From Pseudomonas sp. 2FG (GTDB lineage: Bacteria > Pseudomonadota > Gammaproteobacteria > Pseudomonadales > Pseudomonadaceae), in NCBI RefSeq assembly GCF_005502935.1, contig NZ_SCMP01000006.1, forward strand, positions 62,001 through 126,000: a DNA stretch of 64,000 bases, read 5' to 3'. The notes beneath the pieces are model-generated. The model searched no databases. It was not told the DNA's origin and saw only the letters and a list, made by a program, of their open reading frames with translations. Positions 27,641 to 38,718 of the stretch are shown piece by piece (the first letter of the stretch is position 1; each line of letters begins with the position of its first letter). Position numbers and translations under genes: made by a program.

Positions 27641-28933
27641 TCACGACGAATAAACCGCCTTGCGCGCGCTCATGCTCCCCAGACCGAATTGCAATACGCC
27701 GGCCAGCACCAGGGCCGGCAAGGTCGCACCGACGTCCGGATAAAAATGCGCCAGCAGGTGGTAAGTCACCACGCCGCCGGCCCAGGCCGAGAGCGCCGCC
27801 CAGCGTAACCCTGCAGGCGCCGAACTGCTGGCGCGGCGGCGCAGGATGAAGTGGTCGACCAGCACCACACCAAACAGCGGCGCGAACACCGAGCCGATCA
27901 ACAGCAGGAAGTTCTGGTATTGCGCCAGCGGCGCGAACCAGGCGATCAAGGTGCAGACCGCACCGATGATCAGCGCCAGGCGCTCCACCGACAGCGGCAA
28001 CAGGATAGCGGTGGAGACCGCCGCCGAATGGATATCGGCGAAGGCTTTTTCCGACTCATCGAGCAGAATCAGCAGCAGCGGGATTCCCATCCCCGCCCCG
28101 GCCAGGGCCAGCAGCAAGGTATTGACGTCGCCGCTCGCGGCGAATGCCAGGGTGTAGGCCACGCCCAGGCACATCAACCAGAAGTTGCCGAGGAAGAAAC
28201 CCAGCACTGTGCCACCAAACACGCCGCCGGCGCGTTTGCCAAAGCGCGAGTAATCGGCGATCAACGGCAGCCAGGACAGCGGCATGGCGATCGCGATATC
28301 GAAGCCCAGGGCGAACGGCAGCGAAGCATCGCCAGTCCGAGCCCATAGCGCCGGCAGATCGGCCTTGGCCAACAGATTCCAGGTCAGCCAGACGCAGGCG
28401 GCGAGCAGCAACCAGATACCCCAGCGGCGCAGCACCCGACGAACGAAGGCCAAGGGCCCGCTGACCGCCAGCAAGGTCGCCAGCGCGCCGAAGGCCAAGG
28501 TCCACAGCGTCGGGTTGGCCCACTGGCTCTCGGCGCCAAAGTTGCGCGAGCCGAGCAAACTGGCGGCATCGCGCATGACGATGATTTCGAAGGCACCCCA
28601 GCCGATCAGCTGCAACAGGTTCAGCAAGGCCGGCAAGGCCGCACCGCGACGGCCCAGGCTGAGTTTGAGCGCCGCCATCGAGGCCAGGCCGGTATCGCTG
28701 CCGATCACCCCGACTGCGGCAAGCAACAGCACACCGACGGCGCTGCCGAGCAGAATCGCCAGCAGCGCGCCGGCCATGCCCAGCCCCGGCGCCAGCAGTG
28801 CGCCGGTCTGCAGCACCATCAGGCCGATGCCGAGGGAGAACCACAGGGAAAACAGATCACGCAGGCCAAAGACCCGCTGCGTGAGCGGAACCGCGATGGA
28901 GGGTGCGTAAGTACTGAGAGGAGCTGTATTCAC
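27641..28933 (-). CDS. cytX: Hydroxymethylpyrimidine-type permease CytX
   Basis: A 430-residue integral membrane protein of the NCS1 purine/cytosine permease family, with about 12 hydrophobic segments. The sequence PLTQRVFGLRDLFSLWFSLGIG at the start and LPLIADYSRFGKR in the middle fit CytX, thought to import the thiamin precursor hydroxymethylpyrimidine. The start is GTG 28933. It lies 113 bp downstream of thiC on the same strand, so thiC and cytX probably share the TPP riboswitch, with two hairpins in the gap that may reduce read-through. Confidence 0.85.
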   Translation of the reverse strand: MNTAPLSTYAPSIAVPLTQRVFGLRDLFSLWFSLGIGLMVLQTGALLAPGLGMAGALLAILLGSAVGVLLLAAVGVIGSDTGLASMAALKLSLGRRGAALPALLNLLQLIGWGAFEIIVMRDAASLLGSRNFGAESQWANPTLWTLAFGALATLLAVSGPLAFVRRVLRRWGIWLLLAACVWLTWNLLAKADLPALWARTGDASLPFALGFDIAIAMPLSWLPLIADYSRFGKRAGGVFGGTVLGFFLGNFWLMCLGVAYTLAFAASGDVNTLLLALAGAGMGIPLLLILLDESEKAFADIHSAAVSTAILLPLSVERLALIIGAVCTLIAWFAPLAQYQNFLLLIGSVFAPLFGVVLVDHFILRRRASSSAPAGLRWAALSAWAGGVVTYHLLAHFYPDVGATLPALVLAGVLQFGLGSMSARKAVYSS

Positions 28934-28964
28934 GATGGCAACTGCCTGGAAGTGATAAATAGAA

Positions 28965-28990
28965 CAGCCCCTCACTGGCGTGAAGGGCTG
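28965..28990 (-). terminator. Hairpin between thiC and cytX
   Basis: An 11-bp stem with one wobble pair (28965-28975 with 28980-28990) is followed on the minus strand by TTCTATTTAT. It looks like a leaky terminator or attenuator after thiC. Confidence 0.6.
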
Positions 28991-29011
28991 ATGCTCAGCA
29001 GATTTGTGATC

Positions 29012-29035
29012 GTTCCCACGCTCCGGCGTGGGAAC
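29012..29035. repeat. REP-like palindrome
   Basis: A perfect 10-bp inverted repeat around TCCG (arms GTTCCCACGC and GCGTGGGAAC). This is a palindrome type I recognise as dispersed in Pseudomonas intergenic regions. It lies 12 bases after the thiC stop. Confidence 0.7.
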
Positions 29036-29046
29036 TATCTTATCGG

Positions 29047-31142
<2,096 letters not shown>

Positions 31143-31392
31143 AAGAACCTGGCCAGTCTAATCAAGCCGCGCCGAGAAAACCAACCCGCAAGTCAAAAAA
31201 ACCTGACCAGCCCGTCGGAAAGTGACGCGCGATAACGGTGCAGCCAATTGTTCCCGCGGCGCAACATAGCTTGTTGCAAACTACACTCACGCCGCTATCT
31301 GCGCGCTTGACCCCCTTGACCGCGCCCCTTAGCCTTGCCTATCACCGCCCCCATCACCCTCCAACAGGGGCCAAACAATTAGGATGATTAGC

Positions 31393-32835
31393 ATGCTGCG
31401 CAGACTCTCACTGGCACTCGCCGTGGCCTCCGCTTCCAGCGGACTGGCCTGGGCAGAGGAAGCCCCCCTGTCAGCCAAGACCGACCTGGTCAGCGTCTAC
31501 CAGGAGGCCGTGAACAATAACGCCGATCTGGCCGCCGCCCGGGCCGATTACCAGGCGCGCAAGGAAGTCGTACCGCAAGCCCGCTCCGGCCTGCTGCCGA
31601 ACCTGTCTGCCGGCGCCGACCTGAGCGACACCCGCACCCAGCTGGATCAGCCGTCCAGCACGGCCAACCGCAGCGGCACTGTGTATCAAGCCACCCTGAG
31701 CCAGCCGATTTTCCGTGCCGATCGCTGGTTCCAGCTGCAAGCCGCCGAGGCCACCAACGAGCAGGCGGCTCTGGAGCTGTCGGCCACCGAACAGAACCTG
31801 ATTCTGCAGAGCGCCGAAACCTACTTCTCCGTACTCCGCGCCCAAGACACCCTGGCCTCGACCAAGGCCGAGGAAGCGGCCTTCAAGCGCCAACTGGATC
31901 AAGCCAACGAGCGCTTCGATGTCGGCCTGTCGGACAAGACCGACGTCCTCGAAGCCCAGGCCAGTTACGACACCGCACGGGCCAACCGCATCCTCGCGCA
32001 ACGCGCGGTGGATGATGCCTTCGAAGCCTTGGTCACCCTGACCAACCGCGACTACAACGCCGTCGAAGGGATCAAACACACCCTGCCGGTGCTGGCGCCG
32101 ACGCCGAATGATGCCAAGGCCTGGGTCGATACCGCCGCGCAGCAGAACCTCAACCTGCAGGCCAGCAACTACGCGGTCGATGCCGCCGAAGAGACCCTGC
32201 GCCAGCGCAAGGCCGGCCATGCGCCGACCCTGGATGCGGTCGCGCAATACCAGCGCGGCGACAACGACAGCCTCGGCTTCAGCAACAACAGCGCGTCGGG
32301 CACCACAGGGTTCGGCAGCGACGTAGAGCAACGCAGCATCGGCCTGCAGCTGAACATCCCGATCTACAGCGGCGGGCTGACCAGCTCCCAGGTGCGCGAG
32401 TCCTATCAGCGCCTGAACCAGGCCGAGCAACTGCGCGAAAGCCTGCGCCGGCAGGTGGTCGAGAGCACCCGCAACCTGCACCGCGCCGTCAATAGCGACG
32501 TGGAAACCGTCCAGGCCCGTAAGCAGTCGATCATCTCCAACCAGAGCGCCCTGGAAGCCACGGAAATTGGCTATCAGGTCGGTACGCGGAACATCGTCGA
32601 CGTGCTCGACGCCCAGCGTCAGCTCTACAGCTCGGTGCGCAACTACAACGACGCGCGTTACGACTACATCCTCGACAACCTGCGCCTGAAACAAGCCGCC
32701 GGTACTCTCAGCCCGGCAGACCTGGAAGCCCTGGCGCGCTTCCTCAAGGCCGATTACAACCCGGACCAGGACTTCCTGCCGCCGGACCTGGCCAAAGCCG
32801 CCGAAACCAACCTGCGCTCCAACCCGGAATATTGA
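31393..32835 (+). CDS. tolC: TolC-family outer-membrane efflux channel
   Basis: An outer-membrane/periplasmic channel of the TolC type (OpmH in PAO1), the exit duct for type I secretion and tripartite efflux. The product has a signal peptide (MLRRLSLALAVASASSGLAWA) and no lipobox Cys. Two repeated OEP halves with long helices are visible (for example ATEQNLILQSAETYFSVLRA and ESTRNLHRAVNSDVETVQAR). ATG 31393 is chosen because AGGA sits at 31381-31384, 8 bases upstream; the ATG at 31384 overlaps that site. The 480-residue length is typical. Confidence 0.93.
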   Translation: MLRRLSLALAVASASSGLAWAEEAPLSAKTDLVSVYQEAVNNNADLAAARADYQARKEVVPQARSGLLPNLSAGADLSDTRTQLDQPSSTANRSGTVYQATLSQPIFRADRWFQLQAAEATNEQAALELSATEQNLILQSAETYFSVLRAQDTLASTKAEEAAFKRQLDQANERFDVGLSDKTDVLEAQASYDTARANRILAQRAVDDAFEALVTLTNRDYNAVEGIKHTLPVLAPTPNDAKAWVDTAAQQNLNLQASNYAVDAAEETLRQRKAGHAPTLDAVAQYQRGDNDSLGFSNNSASGTTGFGSDVEQRSIGLQLNIPIYSGGLTSSQVRESYQRLNQAEQLRESLRRQVVESTRNLHRAVNSDVETVQARKQSIISNQSALEATEIGYQVGTRNIVDVLDAQRQLYSSVRNYNDARYDYILDNLRLKQAAGTLSPADLEALARFLKADYNPDQDFLPPDLAKAAETNLRSNPEY

Positions 32836-32962
32836 GTTAGCACCACGCGCAAGCCGGCGCAGGGCGGACTCAGGAGCGCAGCGAACAGTCCGCCGCCTGC
32901 AATGGCGTACTGCTGCGCGAGTACGCCCTACCGCTGCAGGGCTTCGCTGAGCTCAGCCCAAC
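32836..32962. repeat. Spacer with repeat-like dyads between tolC and waaA
   Basis: This 127-bp gap between convergent genes contains GC-rich dyads such as GGCGTACT...AGTACGCC (around 32904-32927). A CTGAGCTCAGCCCAACCTAC segment resembles dispersed Pseudomonas intergenic repeats. It may end transcription from both sides. Assignment to a named repeat family is not possible by eye. Confidence 0.4.
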
Positions 32963-34246
32963 CTACGGCGCAGCAGCGCTGGCCAGCAGACGCGCCAAGC
33001 CCTCGAGCAGACGCGCCAGCGCACCCTGGTTACGCTCCAACACCGCCAGCCCAGCAGCGCGCATCCGTTCGGCCGTCTGCGGCTCGTGCCACAGCGCGGC
33101 AACCTGTTGCGCCAGCTGCGCGGCGTCCATCACTTCCAGCAGCGCGCCGGCCTCACGCAGTTGCGCGGCGATCTCGAGGAAGTTGAACAGATGCGGCCCA
33201 GCCAGCACCGGCTTACCCAGGGCCGCCGGCTCCAGCAGGTTATGCCCGCCATTGGGCACCAGGCTGCCGCCGACCAGGGCCACATCGGCCAAGGCATAGA
33301 GAAACAGCAACTCGCCCATGCTGTCGCCCAGCAGCACGGCCGTCTCGGCCGTCGGCGCCACCGCACTGGAGCGGCGCACGGTGGTCATGCCGGATTTTTT
33401 ACACAGTTCGAACACGCTGTCGAAGCGCTCGGGATGGCGCGGCACCAGGATCAGCAGCGCGTCGGGATCACGCTGGCGCAGCTGTCGATGCGCGGCGAGG
33501 ACCAGCTCATCTTCGCCGGCATGGGTGCTGGCGGCGATCCACACCGGCCGCGCAGTGGCCTGCCAGTCCGCGCGCAAAGCCGCCGCGCGCAGCAACAGTT
33601 CGGGGTCGATGCTCAGGTCGAACTTGATCGAACCGGTCACCGTCACGCACTCCGCGCGCGCGCCCAGCGCCCGGAAGCGCTTGGCCTCGGCTTCGGTCTG
33701 CACCGCCAGCCAGCTCATCTGCGCCAGCATCGGTGCCGTCAGCCCGGCGAAGCGTGCATAACCGCGGGCCGAACGCTCGGACAGACGCGCATTGGCCAAC
33801 ACCACGGGAATCTTGCGCAGCGCGCATTGGTGAATGTGATTGGGCCACAACTCGGTTTCCATGATCACCGCCAGCTTCGGCCGAGTCCGCTCGAGGAAAC
33901 GCGCGGCCGCCCACGGCAAGTCATAGGGCAGATAGCAATGCTGCACACGGTCGCCGAACAGCGCCCAGATACGCTCGGAGCCGGTCGGCGTCATGCAGGT
34001 CACGGTGATCGGCAAGTCCGGGTAACGCAGCAGCAGCTCGCGGATCAGCGGCGCGGCGGCAATGCTCTCGCCCACCGACACCGCATGCACCCAGATCCCG
34101 CCCGCTTTGAGTGGCGGCAGATTGCAGGCAAAGCGCTCGCCGATGCGTTTGGCATAGGCCGGCGCGCTGCGCGCACGCAACGCCAGACGCAAGCCGATCA
34201 GTGGAAGGCCGAGATGAAACAGGGTGGTATAGAGGCTTCGATTCAT
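32963..34246 (-). CDS. waaA: 3-deoxy-D-manno-octulosonic acid transferase WaaA
   Basis: WaaA (KdtA) adds Kdo sugars from CMP-Kdo to lipid IVA at the inner leaflet of the inner membrane, the first step of LPS core assembly. The 427-residue protein has an N-terminal membrane anchor, the HAVSVGE motif with the probable catalytic Glu, METELWPN, and the GT-B nucleotide-binding part with VPRHPERF and GGSLVPNGGHNLLEPAALGKPV. ATG 34246 is unambiguous. It is separated from the main LPS cluster by about 7 kb of unrelated genes. Confidence 0.97.
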   Translation of the reverse strand: MNRSLYTTLFHLGLPLIGLRLALRARSAPAYAKRIGERFACNLPPLKAGGIWVHAVSVGESIAAAPLIRELLLRYPDLPITVTCMTPTGSERIWALFGDRVQHCYLPYDLPWAAARFLERTRPKLAVIMETELWPNHIHQCALRKIPVVLANARLSERSARGYARFAGLTAPMLAQMSWLAVQTEAEAKRFRALGARAECVTVTGSIKFDLSIDPELLLRAAALRADWQATARPVWIAASTHAGEDELVLAAHRQLRQRDPDALLILVPRHPERFDSVFELCKKSGMTTVRRSSAVAPTAETAVLLGDSMGELLFLYALADVALVGGSLVPNGGHNLLEPAALGKPVLAGPHLFNFLEIAAQLREAGALLEVMDAAQLAQQVAALWHEPQTAERMRAAGLAVLERNQGALARLLEGLARLLASAAAP

Positions 34247-34315
34247 GGTCGCGGAGTTTACTTGGTTAGCCGGGTAGATGAAGACTCTAGTGCGCGCAGG
34301 CCGAGCGCATTCGGT

Positions 34316-35200
34316 TCAACCAATCGCCTGCAGGTGCTCGGCAAAACACTCGGCCAGCCAGCGCGCCGCCGGGCCCAGCGCTTCATCCCGACGACAGACC
34401 AGCTCCACCACCAGGGGCGGCGGCGTCCAATCGCTGCGCAACTCGACCAGTTGATTCTGGTAGGTCGGGTACTGCACCACATGGCGCGGTAGCCAGGCCC
34501 AGCCGAGGTTGCGCATCAGCAGTTCGGCCATGGCGTAGAAGCTGTCGGTCCGCCAGACCGCCGGGCTGATCTGTTCACCGCCGGGGTAGTGGCTATCTTG
34601 CGGCGCCATCAGCAACTGCCGATGGCGCGCCAGTTCGCGGCGATCGGCATAGCTTGAGCCCGCCAGCGGATGACCTGCGCCACAAACGGTGACCATCTCG
34701 ATGGTACCGAGCCGCTGCCGTTCCAACGCCTCCGGCATGCGCTCATGGTGGAACAGCAGGCCGAGGTCGGCACGCCGTTCCAGCAGCTTGCGCGCCACAT
34801 CGCCCTGGGCGCCGCTGGCCAGTTGCACCTCCAGCAGCGGGAATTGCCGGGCCAGCGCCTCCAGGCTGTCGAGCACCGGCTGGTAAGGCATGGCTTCGTC
34901 CTGTGCCAGCCGCAAGCGCGCCTCTTCGCCGCGCACCAGGCCCAGCGCGCGACCTTCGAGCCGCTCGCACTGCCGCAGAATTTCCCGTGCGTCCTCGAGC
35001 AATGCCACACCAGCCTCGGTCAAGCGCGGTTGGCGGCCGCTGCTGCGCTCGAACAACAGCATCCCCAGATCCGCCTCCAGTAGCGCAATCGCGCTACTGA
35101 CCGCCGACTGCGCGCGATTCAGTTGGCGCGCCGCGGCGGAGAACGACTGCCGCTCGGCGACGCTGACAAACAAACGGAGCTGATCCAGATTCCACTGCAT
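34316..35200 (-). CDS. LysR-family transcriptional regulator
   Basis: A 294-residue LysR-type regulator: N-terminal winged helix-turn-helix (about 3-62, LRLFVSVAERQSFSAAARQL and AQSAVSSAIALLEADLG) and a substrate-binding-like effector domain (about 88-290). ATG 35200 gives MQWNLDQLRLF, the family-typical beginning. It is divergent from the SMR transporter gene, the usual layout for a regulator and its target, so it may control it. The inducer is unknown. The 95-bp shared gap should hold its binding site. Confidence 0.9.
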   Translation of the reverse strand: MQWNLDQLRLFVSVAERQSFSAAARQLNRAQSAVSSAIALLEADLGMLLFERSSGRQPRLTEAGVALLEDAREILRQCERLEGRALGLVRGEEARLRLAQDEAMPYQPVLDSLEALARQFPLLEVQLASGAQGDVARKLLERRADLGLLFHHERMPEALERQRLGTIEMVTVCGAGHPLAGSSYADRRELARHRQLLMAPQDSHYPGGEQISPAVWRTDSFYAMAELLMRNLGWAWLPRHVVQYPTYQNQLVELRSDWTPPPLVVELVCRRDEALGPAARWLAECFAEHLQAIG

Positions 35201-35295
35201 AGCCACTCAACCCATCTTTAAAGCAGATAGGTAATGACTTTATCCCATCAGCCAAAAGTTTAGAATCCCCGCCATAACCCACAGGAGCACTCCCC

Positions 35296-35628
35296 ATGTC
35301 CGGCTATCTCTACTTAGGCATTGCCATCGCCGCCGAAGTGGTGGCGACCACCTCGATGAAAGCCATCGACGGCGTGAGCAAACCGCTGCCCTTGCTGCTG
35401 GTCATCGCCGGCTATGCCATCGCGTTCTGGATGCTGACGATAGTGGTGCGCACGATTCCGGTGGGCGTGGCCTACGCCGTCTGGGCGGGGCTGGGCATCG
35501 TCTTGGTGAGCATCGCCGCGGTGTTTATCTACGGGCAAAAACTCGACCTGCCCGCCGTACTCGGCATGGCCCTGATCGTCGTCGGCGTGGTGGTGATCCA
35601 GCTGTTCTCCGCCAGCACCGGGCACTAG
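35296..35628 (+). CDS. emrE: Small multidrug resistance (SMR) transporter, EmrE/QacE type
   Basis: A 110-residue protein with four transmembrane helices. Glu14, the proton- and drug-binding residue of the SMR family, is present in IAAEVVATTSMK, and the AYAVWAGLGIVLVS helix is conserved. It should be a proton-coupled dimeric exporter of quaternary cations such as ethidium, or of guanidinium-type compounds. AGGAG precedes ATG 35296. A 60-bp inverted repeat follows directly. Confidence 0.92.
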   Translation: MSGYLYLGIAIAAEVVATTSMKAIDGVSKPLPLLLVIAGYAIAFWMLTIVVRTIPVGVAYAVWAGLGIVLVSIAAVFIYGQKLDLPAVLGMALIVVGVVVIQLFSASTGH

Positions 35629-35632
35629 CATT

Positions 35633-35692
35633 TGTAGGCTGGGCTTCGGCCCACCACGCACCTTGGAGCGGTGGGCTGAAGCCCAGCCTACA
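35633..35692. repeat. 60-bp inverted repeat after the SMR gene
   Basis: Arms beginning TGTAGGCTGGGCTTC and ending GAAGCCCAGCCTACA flank an inner GGCCCACC/GGTGGGC pair and a short loop. It is a large intergenic palindrome of a type dispersed in pseudomonads; it could also stop transcription from emrE. The arms have a one-base asymmetry. Confidence 0.75.
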
Positions 35693-35754
35693 TGGCTAGC
35701 CCCCGGCCTCGGGTTATACTGCCCGCCAGTTTTCCGACCAAGGCAGTTCGCTCC

Positions 35755-36930
35755 ATGTCCCAGGCCCTTTCCACTGACGTGTTGATTGTCGGCGGCGGCA
35801 TCGCCGGCCTCTGGCTGAATGCCCGTCTGCGCCGTCAAGGCTTCGCCACCCTGCTGGTGGAAACTGCCAGCCTCGGCGGCGGGCAGAGCGTGAAGTCGCA
35901 AGGGATCATCCATGGCGGCGCCAAATACGCCCTGCATGGCGCCCTGACCGGCGCCTCGGAAGCCATCGCCGACATGCCGCGGCGCTGGCGCGAGGCGCTG
36001 GCCGGCGGCGGCGAAGTGGATCTGAGCGGCGTGCGCCTGCTCTCCGCTGCGCATTACCTGTGGTCGCCCGGCACCCTGGCCGGCAACCTGACCAGCTTCT
36101 TCGCCAGCAAGGCGGTGCGCACCCGCGTCGACCAGGTCAAAGGCGCCGACCTGCCGCCCGCCCTGCAACACCCGCAATTCAAGGGCAAGGTCTATCGCTT
36201 GAGCGAACTGGTGCTCGACGTTCCGAGCCTGATCGAGCGGCTGGCCGAGCTGGCCGGTGACAGCCTGCTGGCCGCCGAACGCCTTGAACCCTTGCACGAG
36301 AACGGCGAACTGGTCGGCCTGCAGGTCGACGGCCGCGAGATCCGCGCGCAACGCATCGTCCTCAGCGCCGGCGCCGGCAATGCTGCCTTGCTCAGTGCCC
36401 TCGGCCTGGCGCAACCGGCCATGCAGCGTCGTCCCTTGCATATGGTGCTGGTCAAGGCGCCGAGCCTGAAACCCCTGTACGCCCACTGCCTCGGCGGCGG
36501 ACCGAAGCCGCGCGTCACCGTCACCAGCCACCCGGCGGCCGATGGCCAATGGGTCTGGTATCTCGGCGGCGACCTGGCCGAAGCCGACGGCGTGGCCCGC
36601 GATGAGACGGGGCAAATCGCCGCCGCGCAAAAAGAGTTGGGCAACCTGCTGCCCTGGGTCGACCTCAGCCAGGCGCGCTGGGCCACCCTGCGGGTCGACC
36701 GCGCCGAGCCGGCACAATCCGGGCTGGTGCGCCCGGACAACGCCTTCCTCGCCGAGCAGAACAACGTACTGGTCGGCTGGCCGACCAAGCTGGCGCTGGC
36801 GCCGGACTTCGCCGACCGGGTGCTGACGGCGCTGGCGCGCGACGGCATCCAACCCCGCACGCACCCTGCGCTGCCGGCCCTGCCGCGCCCGCCCGTCGCA
36901 CCGGCGGTCTGGGAGGCGCTACTGCCATGA
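35755..36930 (+). CDS. FAD-dependent oxidoreductase
   Basis: A 391-residue flavoenzyme. The N-terminal dinucleotide-binding motif is VLIVGGGIAGLW (about residues 11-22), followed by SVKSQGIIHGGAKYAL, typical of DAO/GlpD-type oxidoreductases. The substrate cannot be told from sequence. ATG 35755 is preferred over an in-frame start at 35692 that would fall inside the upstream repeat. Its stop overlaps the next gene (ATGA), so the two are co-translated; the pair corresponds to PA4991-PA4992. Confidence 0.87.
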   Translation: MSQALSTDVLIVGGGIAGLWLNARLRRQGFATLLVETASLGGGQSVKSQGIIHGGAKYALHGALTGASEAIADMPRRWREALAGGGEVDLSGVRLLSAAHYLWSPGTLAGNLTSFFASKAVRTRVDQVKGADLPPALQHPQFKGKVYRLSELVLDVPSLIERLAELAGDSLLAAERLEPLHENGELVGLQVDGREIRAQRIVLSAGAGNAALLSALGLAQPAMQRRPLHMVLVKAPSLKPLYAHCLGGGPKPRVTVTSHPAADGQWVWYLGGDLAEADGVARDETGQIAAAQKELGNLLPWVDLSQARWATLRVDRAEPAQSGLVRPDNAFLAEQNNVLVGWPTKLALAPDFADRVLTALARDGIQPRTHPALPALPRPPVAPAVWEALLP

Positions 36931-37736
36931 ACACCTTGCACGACCTGCACCGCCCGCTGGGCAGCACTGGACTGTTGGTCTCGCCGCTCGGCCTCGGCAC
37001 GGTCAAGCTCGGCCGCGACCAGGGGGTGAAATACCCCAACGGCTTCAGCATTCCCGATGACTCCGCCGCGCGGCAACTGCTCAAGCTCGCGCGCGAACTC
37101 GGCATCAACCTGATCGACACCGCGCCAGCCTACGGCAACAGCGAAGAGCGCCTCGGCCCGCTGCTGCGCGGGCAACGCGAGGATTGGGTGATCGTCAGCA
37201 AGGTCGGCGAAGAGTTTGAAAACGGCCAGTCACGCTTCGACTTCTCTGCCGCGCACACGCGTTTCTCTGTCGAACGCAGCCTGAAGCGCCTGCACACCGA
37301 GGTTATCGACCTGGTGCTGGTGCACTCGGATGGCAACGATCTGGCGATCCTGCGGGACGGCGGCGTTTATCAGACCCTGGCGGAGTTGAAACGCGAAGGG
37401 AAAATCCGTGGCTTCGGCCTCTCCGGCAAGACCGTCGAGGGCGGTTTGCTGGCGCTGGAGCAGGGTGACTGCGCGATGGTCACCTACAACCTCAATGAAC
37501 AACATGAGCGCCCCGTGCTGGATTACGCCGCCAGCCACGGCAAAGGCATCCTGCTGAAAAAGGCCCTGGCCAGCGGCCACGTCTGCCTGGAGCCGGGCGT
37601 CGACCCGGTGCGCGCCAGCTTCGAGCTGATCTTCGCCCACCCCGCGGTGACCAGCGCGATAGTCGGCACCATCAACCCGCTGCATCTGTCCCATAATGTT
37701 TCGACCGCCGCCAGCGTGATCCGCGAACTGTCCTAG
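36927..37736 (+). CDS. Aldo/keto reductase family protein
   Basis: A 269-residue TIM-barrel oxidoreductase of the aldo/keto reductase superfamily. GINLIDTAPAYGNSEERLG carries the catalytic Asp and Tyr, VIVSKVG holds the Lys, and VIDLVLVHSDG holds the His. The C-terminal AIVGTINPLHL contributes to cofactor binding. It is translationally coupled to the FAD oxidoreductase before it, suggesting that both act on one unknown substrate. Confidence 0.9.
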   Translation: MNTLHDLHRPLGSTGLLVSPLGLGTVKLGRDQGVKYPNGFSIPDDSAARQLLKLARELGINLIDTAPAYGNSEERLGPLLRGQREDWVIVSKVGEEFENGQSRFDFSAAHTRFSVERSLKRLHTEVIDLVLVHSDGNDLAILRDGGVYQTLAELKREGKIRGFGLSGKTVEGGLLALEQGDCAMVTYNLNEQHERPVLDYAASHGKGILLKKALASGHVCLEPGVDPVRASFELIFAHPAVTSAIVGTINPLHLSHNVSTAASVIRELS

Positions 37737-37770
37737 CCTGCGGCCGACCCCGACGCAAGAAGGAGCCGAG

Positions 37771-38709
37771 ATGCCGCGCACCCTCGTCCGCAAGGACCCC
37801 AGCAGCTTTCAGACCCAAGCACTGCTCGTCGAGGCCACTCCTACCGGGCTGAGCTACCAGGGCCTCGGCCGGCCGCTGAACTTCGGCCAGATGCTCGAAC
37901 GCCGCCAGCCGATTGCTATCGCCAGTAGTGAGTGTTTTGCCGTGGAGCTGGCCAACCTCGGGGTCTCGGTGCGCCTGACCCTCAGTTGGCAAGGCCACGA
38001 CTACTGGGTGCTGGTGCGGCAGCGGCGCCAGGATCGCGGCGACGTGGTGCTGAAGTTGATCTCCGGTTACGTGCCGGCCCAGGAGCTGAATTTGCCCTTG
38101 CTCGCGGCGATTCAGGAAGTCGCCGAGGAGTGCCTACTGGAAACGCCGCAAGGCTGGCTCGGCGGGCGCTTCGGCGACACCTGGCTGCCGACCCCCTATC
38201 GAGGCACCCTGCACTATCGCGAGGCCATCAGCTTCAGCCTGAGCCCGCTGTCCGGCGCCGCCCGGCCGGTACGCTGCGGCAACCTGACCTTGCTCGAGCG
38301 GCCACGGGCCTATGTCCATCTACCCACCGCCTCGCTGCAACTGGTCTACGACCTGCGCCTGGAACTGCCGAAAGAAGCCAAACGACTCAGTTTGTTTCAT
38401 GTCGATGAGCGCCTGGAAAACGGCCAACTGGTCGCCCGCCTCGATCGCCGCCGCCCGAATCTGTACCTGATCCCGCTGGAGCATGGCCGGCCCTGCGCCG
38501 AGCTACTGACCCTGAAACAGGGCAACCTGCAACCCGCCAGCAGCCGCGGCATCTGGCTGGCGGAAAGCTTCGCGCCGCAAGACGGCTGGCTGGTACGCGA
38601 TGAGCGGATTCGCTGGAAGGACTGGCTGGCGCAACAGCATCTCACTCAGCCGGCCGCAAAAAAGCCCCAGCGGCAGGTTGCCGCTGGGGCCAAATCGGCT
38701 TGCCGGTAA
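37771..38709 (+). CDS. Conserved protein with divergent Nudix-like segment (PA4993 type)
   Basis: A 312-residue protein I cannot assign to a known enzyme. Residues about 77-125 look Nudix-like: strands YWVLVRQRRQD and VVLKLISG, then Gly99 and Glu105 spaced as GX5E, then QEVAEEC where a Nudix enzyme has REUxEExG. The Arg is Gln and the helix spacer is two longer than consensus. Similar genes have been labelled metal ABC transporter ATPase in databases, but no P-loop or ABC signature is present. The last 20 or so codons are encoded by the terminator of the convergent acyl-CoA dehydrogenase gene. Confidence 0.7.
   Translation: MPRTLVRKDPSSFQTQALLVEATPTGLSYQGLGRPLNFGQMLERRQPIAIASSECFAVELANLGVSVRLTLSWQGHDYWVLVRQRRQDRGDVVLKLISGYVPAQELNLPLLAAIQEVAEECLLETPQGWLGGRFGDTWLPTPYRGTLHYREAISFSLSPLSGAARPVRCGNLTLLERPRAYVHLPTASLQLVYDLRLELPKEAKRLSLFHVDERLENGQLVARLDRRRPNLYLIPLEHGRPCAELLTLKQGNLQPASSRGIWLAESFAPQDGWLVRDERIRWKDWLAQQHLTQPAAKKPQRQVAAGAKSACR
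38658..38690 (-). terminator. Terminator of the acyl-CoA dehydrogenase operon, inside the opposing gene
   Basis: A perfect 12-bp stem (38664-38675 with 38679-38690, three-base loop) is followed on the minus strand by T6 (A6 at 38658-38663 on the plus strand). It is a textbook rho-independent terminator for the leftward gene, lying within the 3' coding end of the rightward gene. Confidence 0.92.
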
Positions 38710-38718
38710 GCGAAGCGG

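Noticed and set aside
28934..29046. Possible second TPP riboswitch before cytX
   Set aside because: The conserved CTGAGA and CTGATCAGG-type blocks are absent; only two simple hairpins are present.
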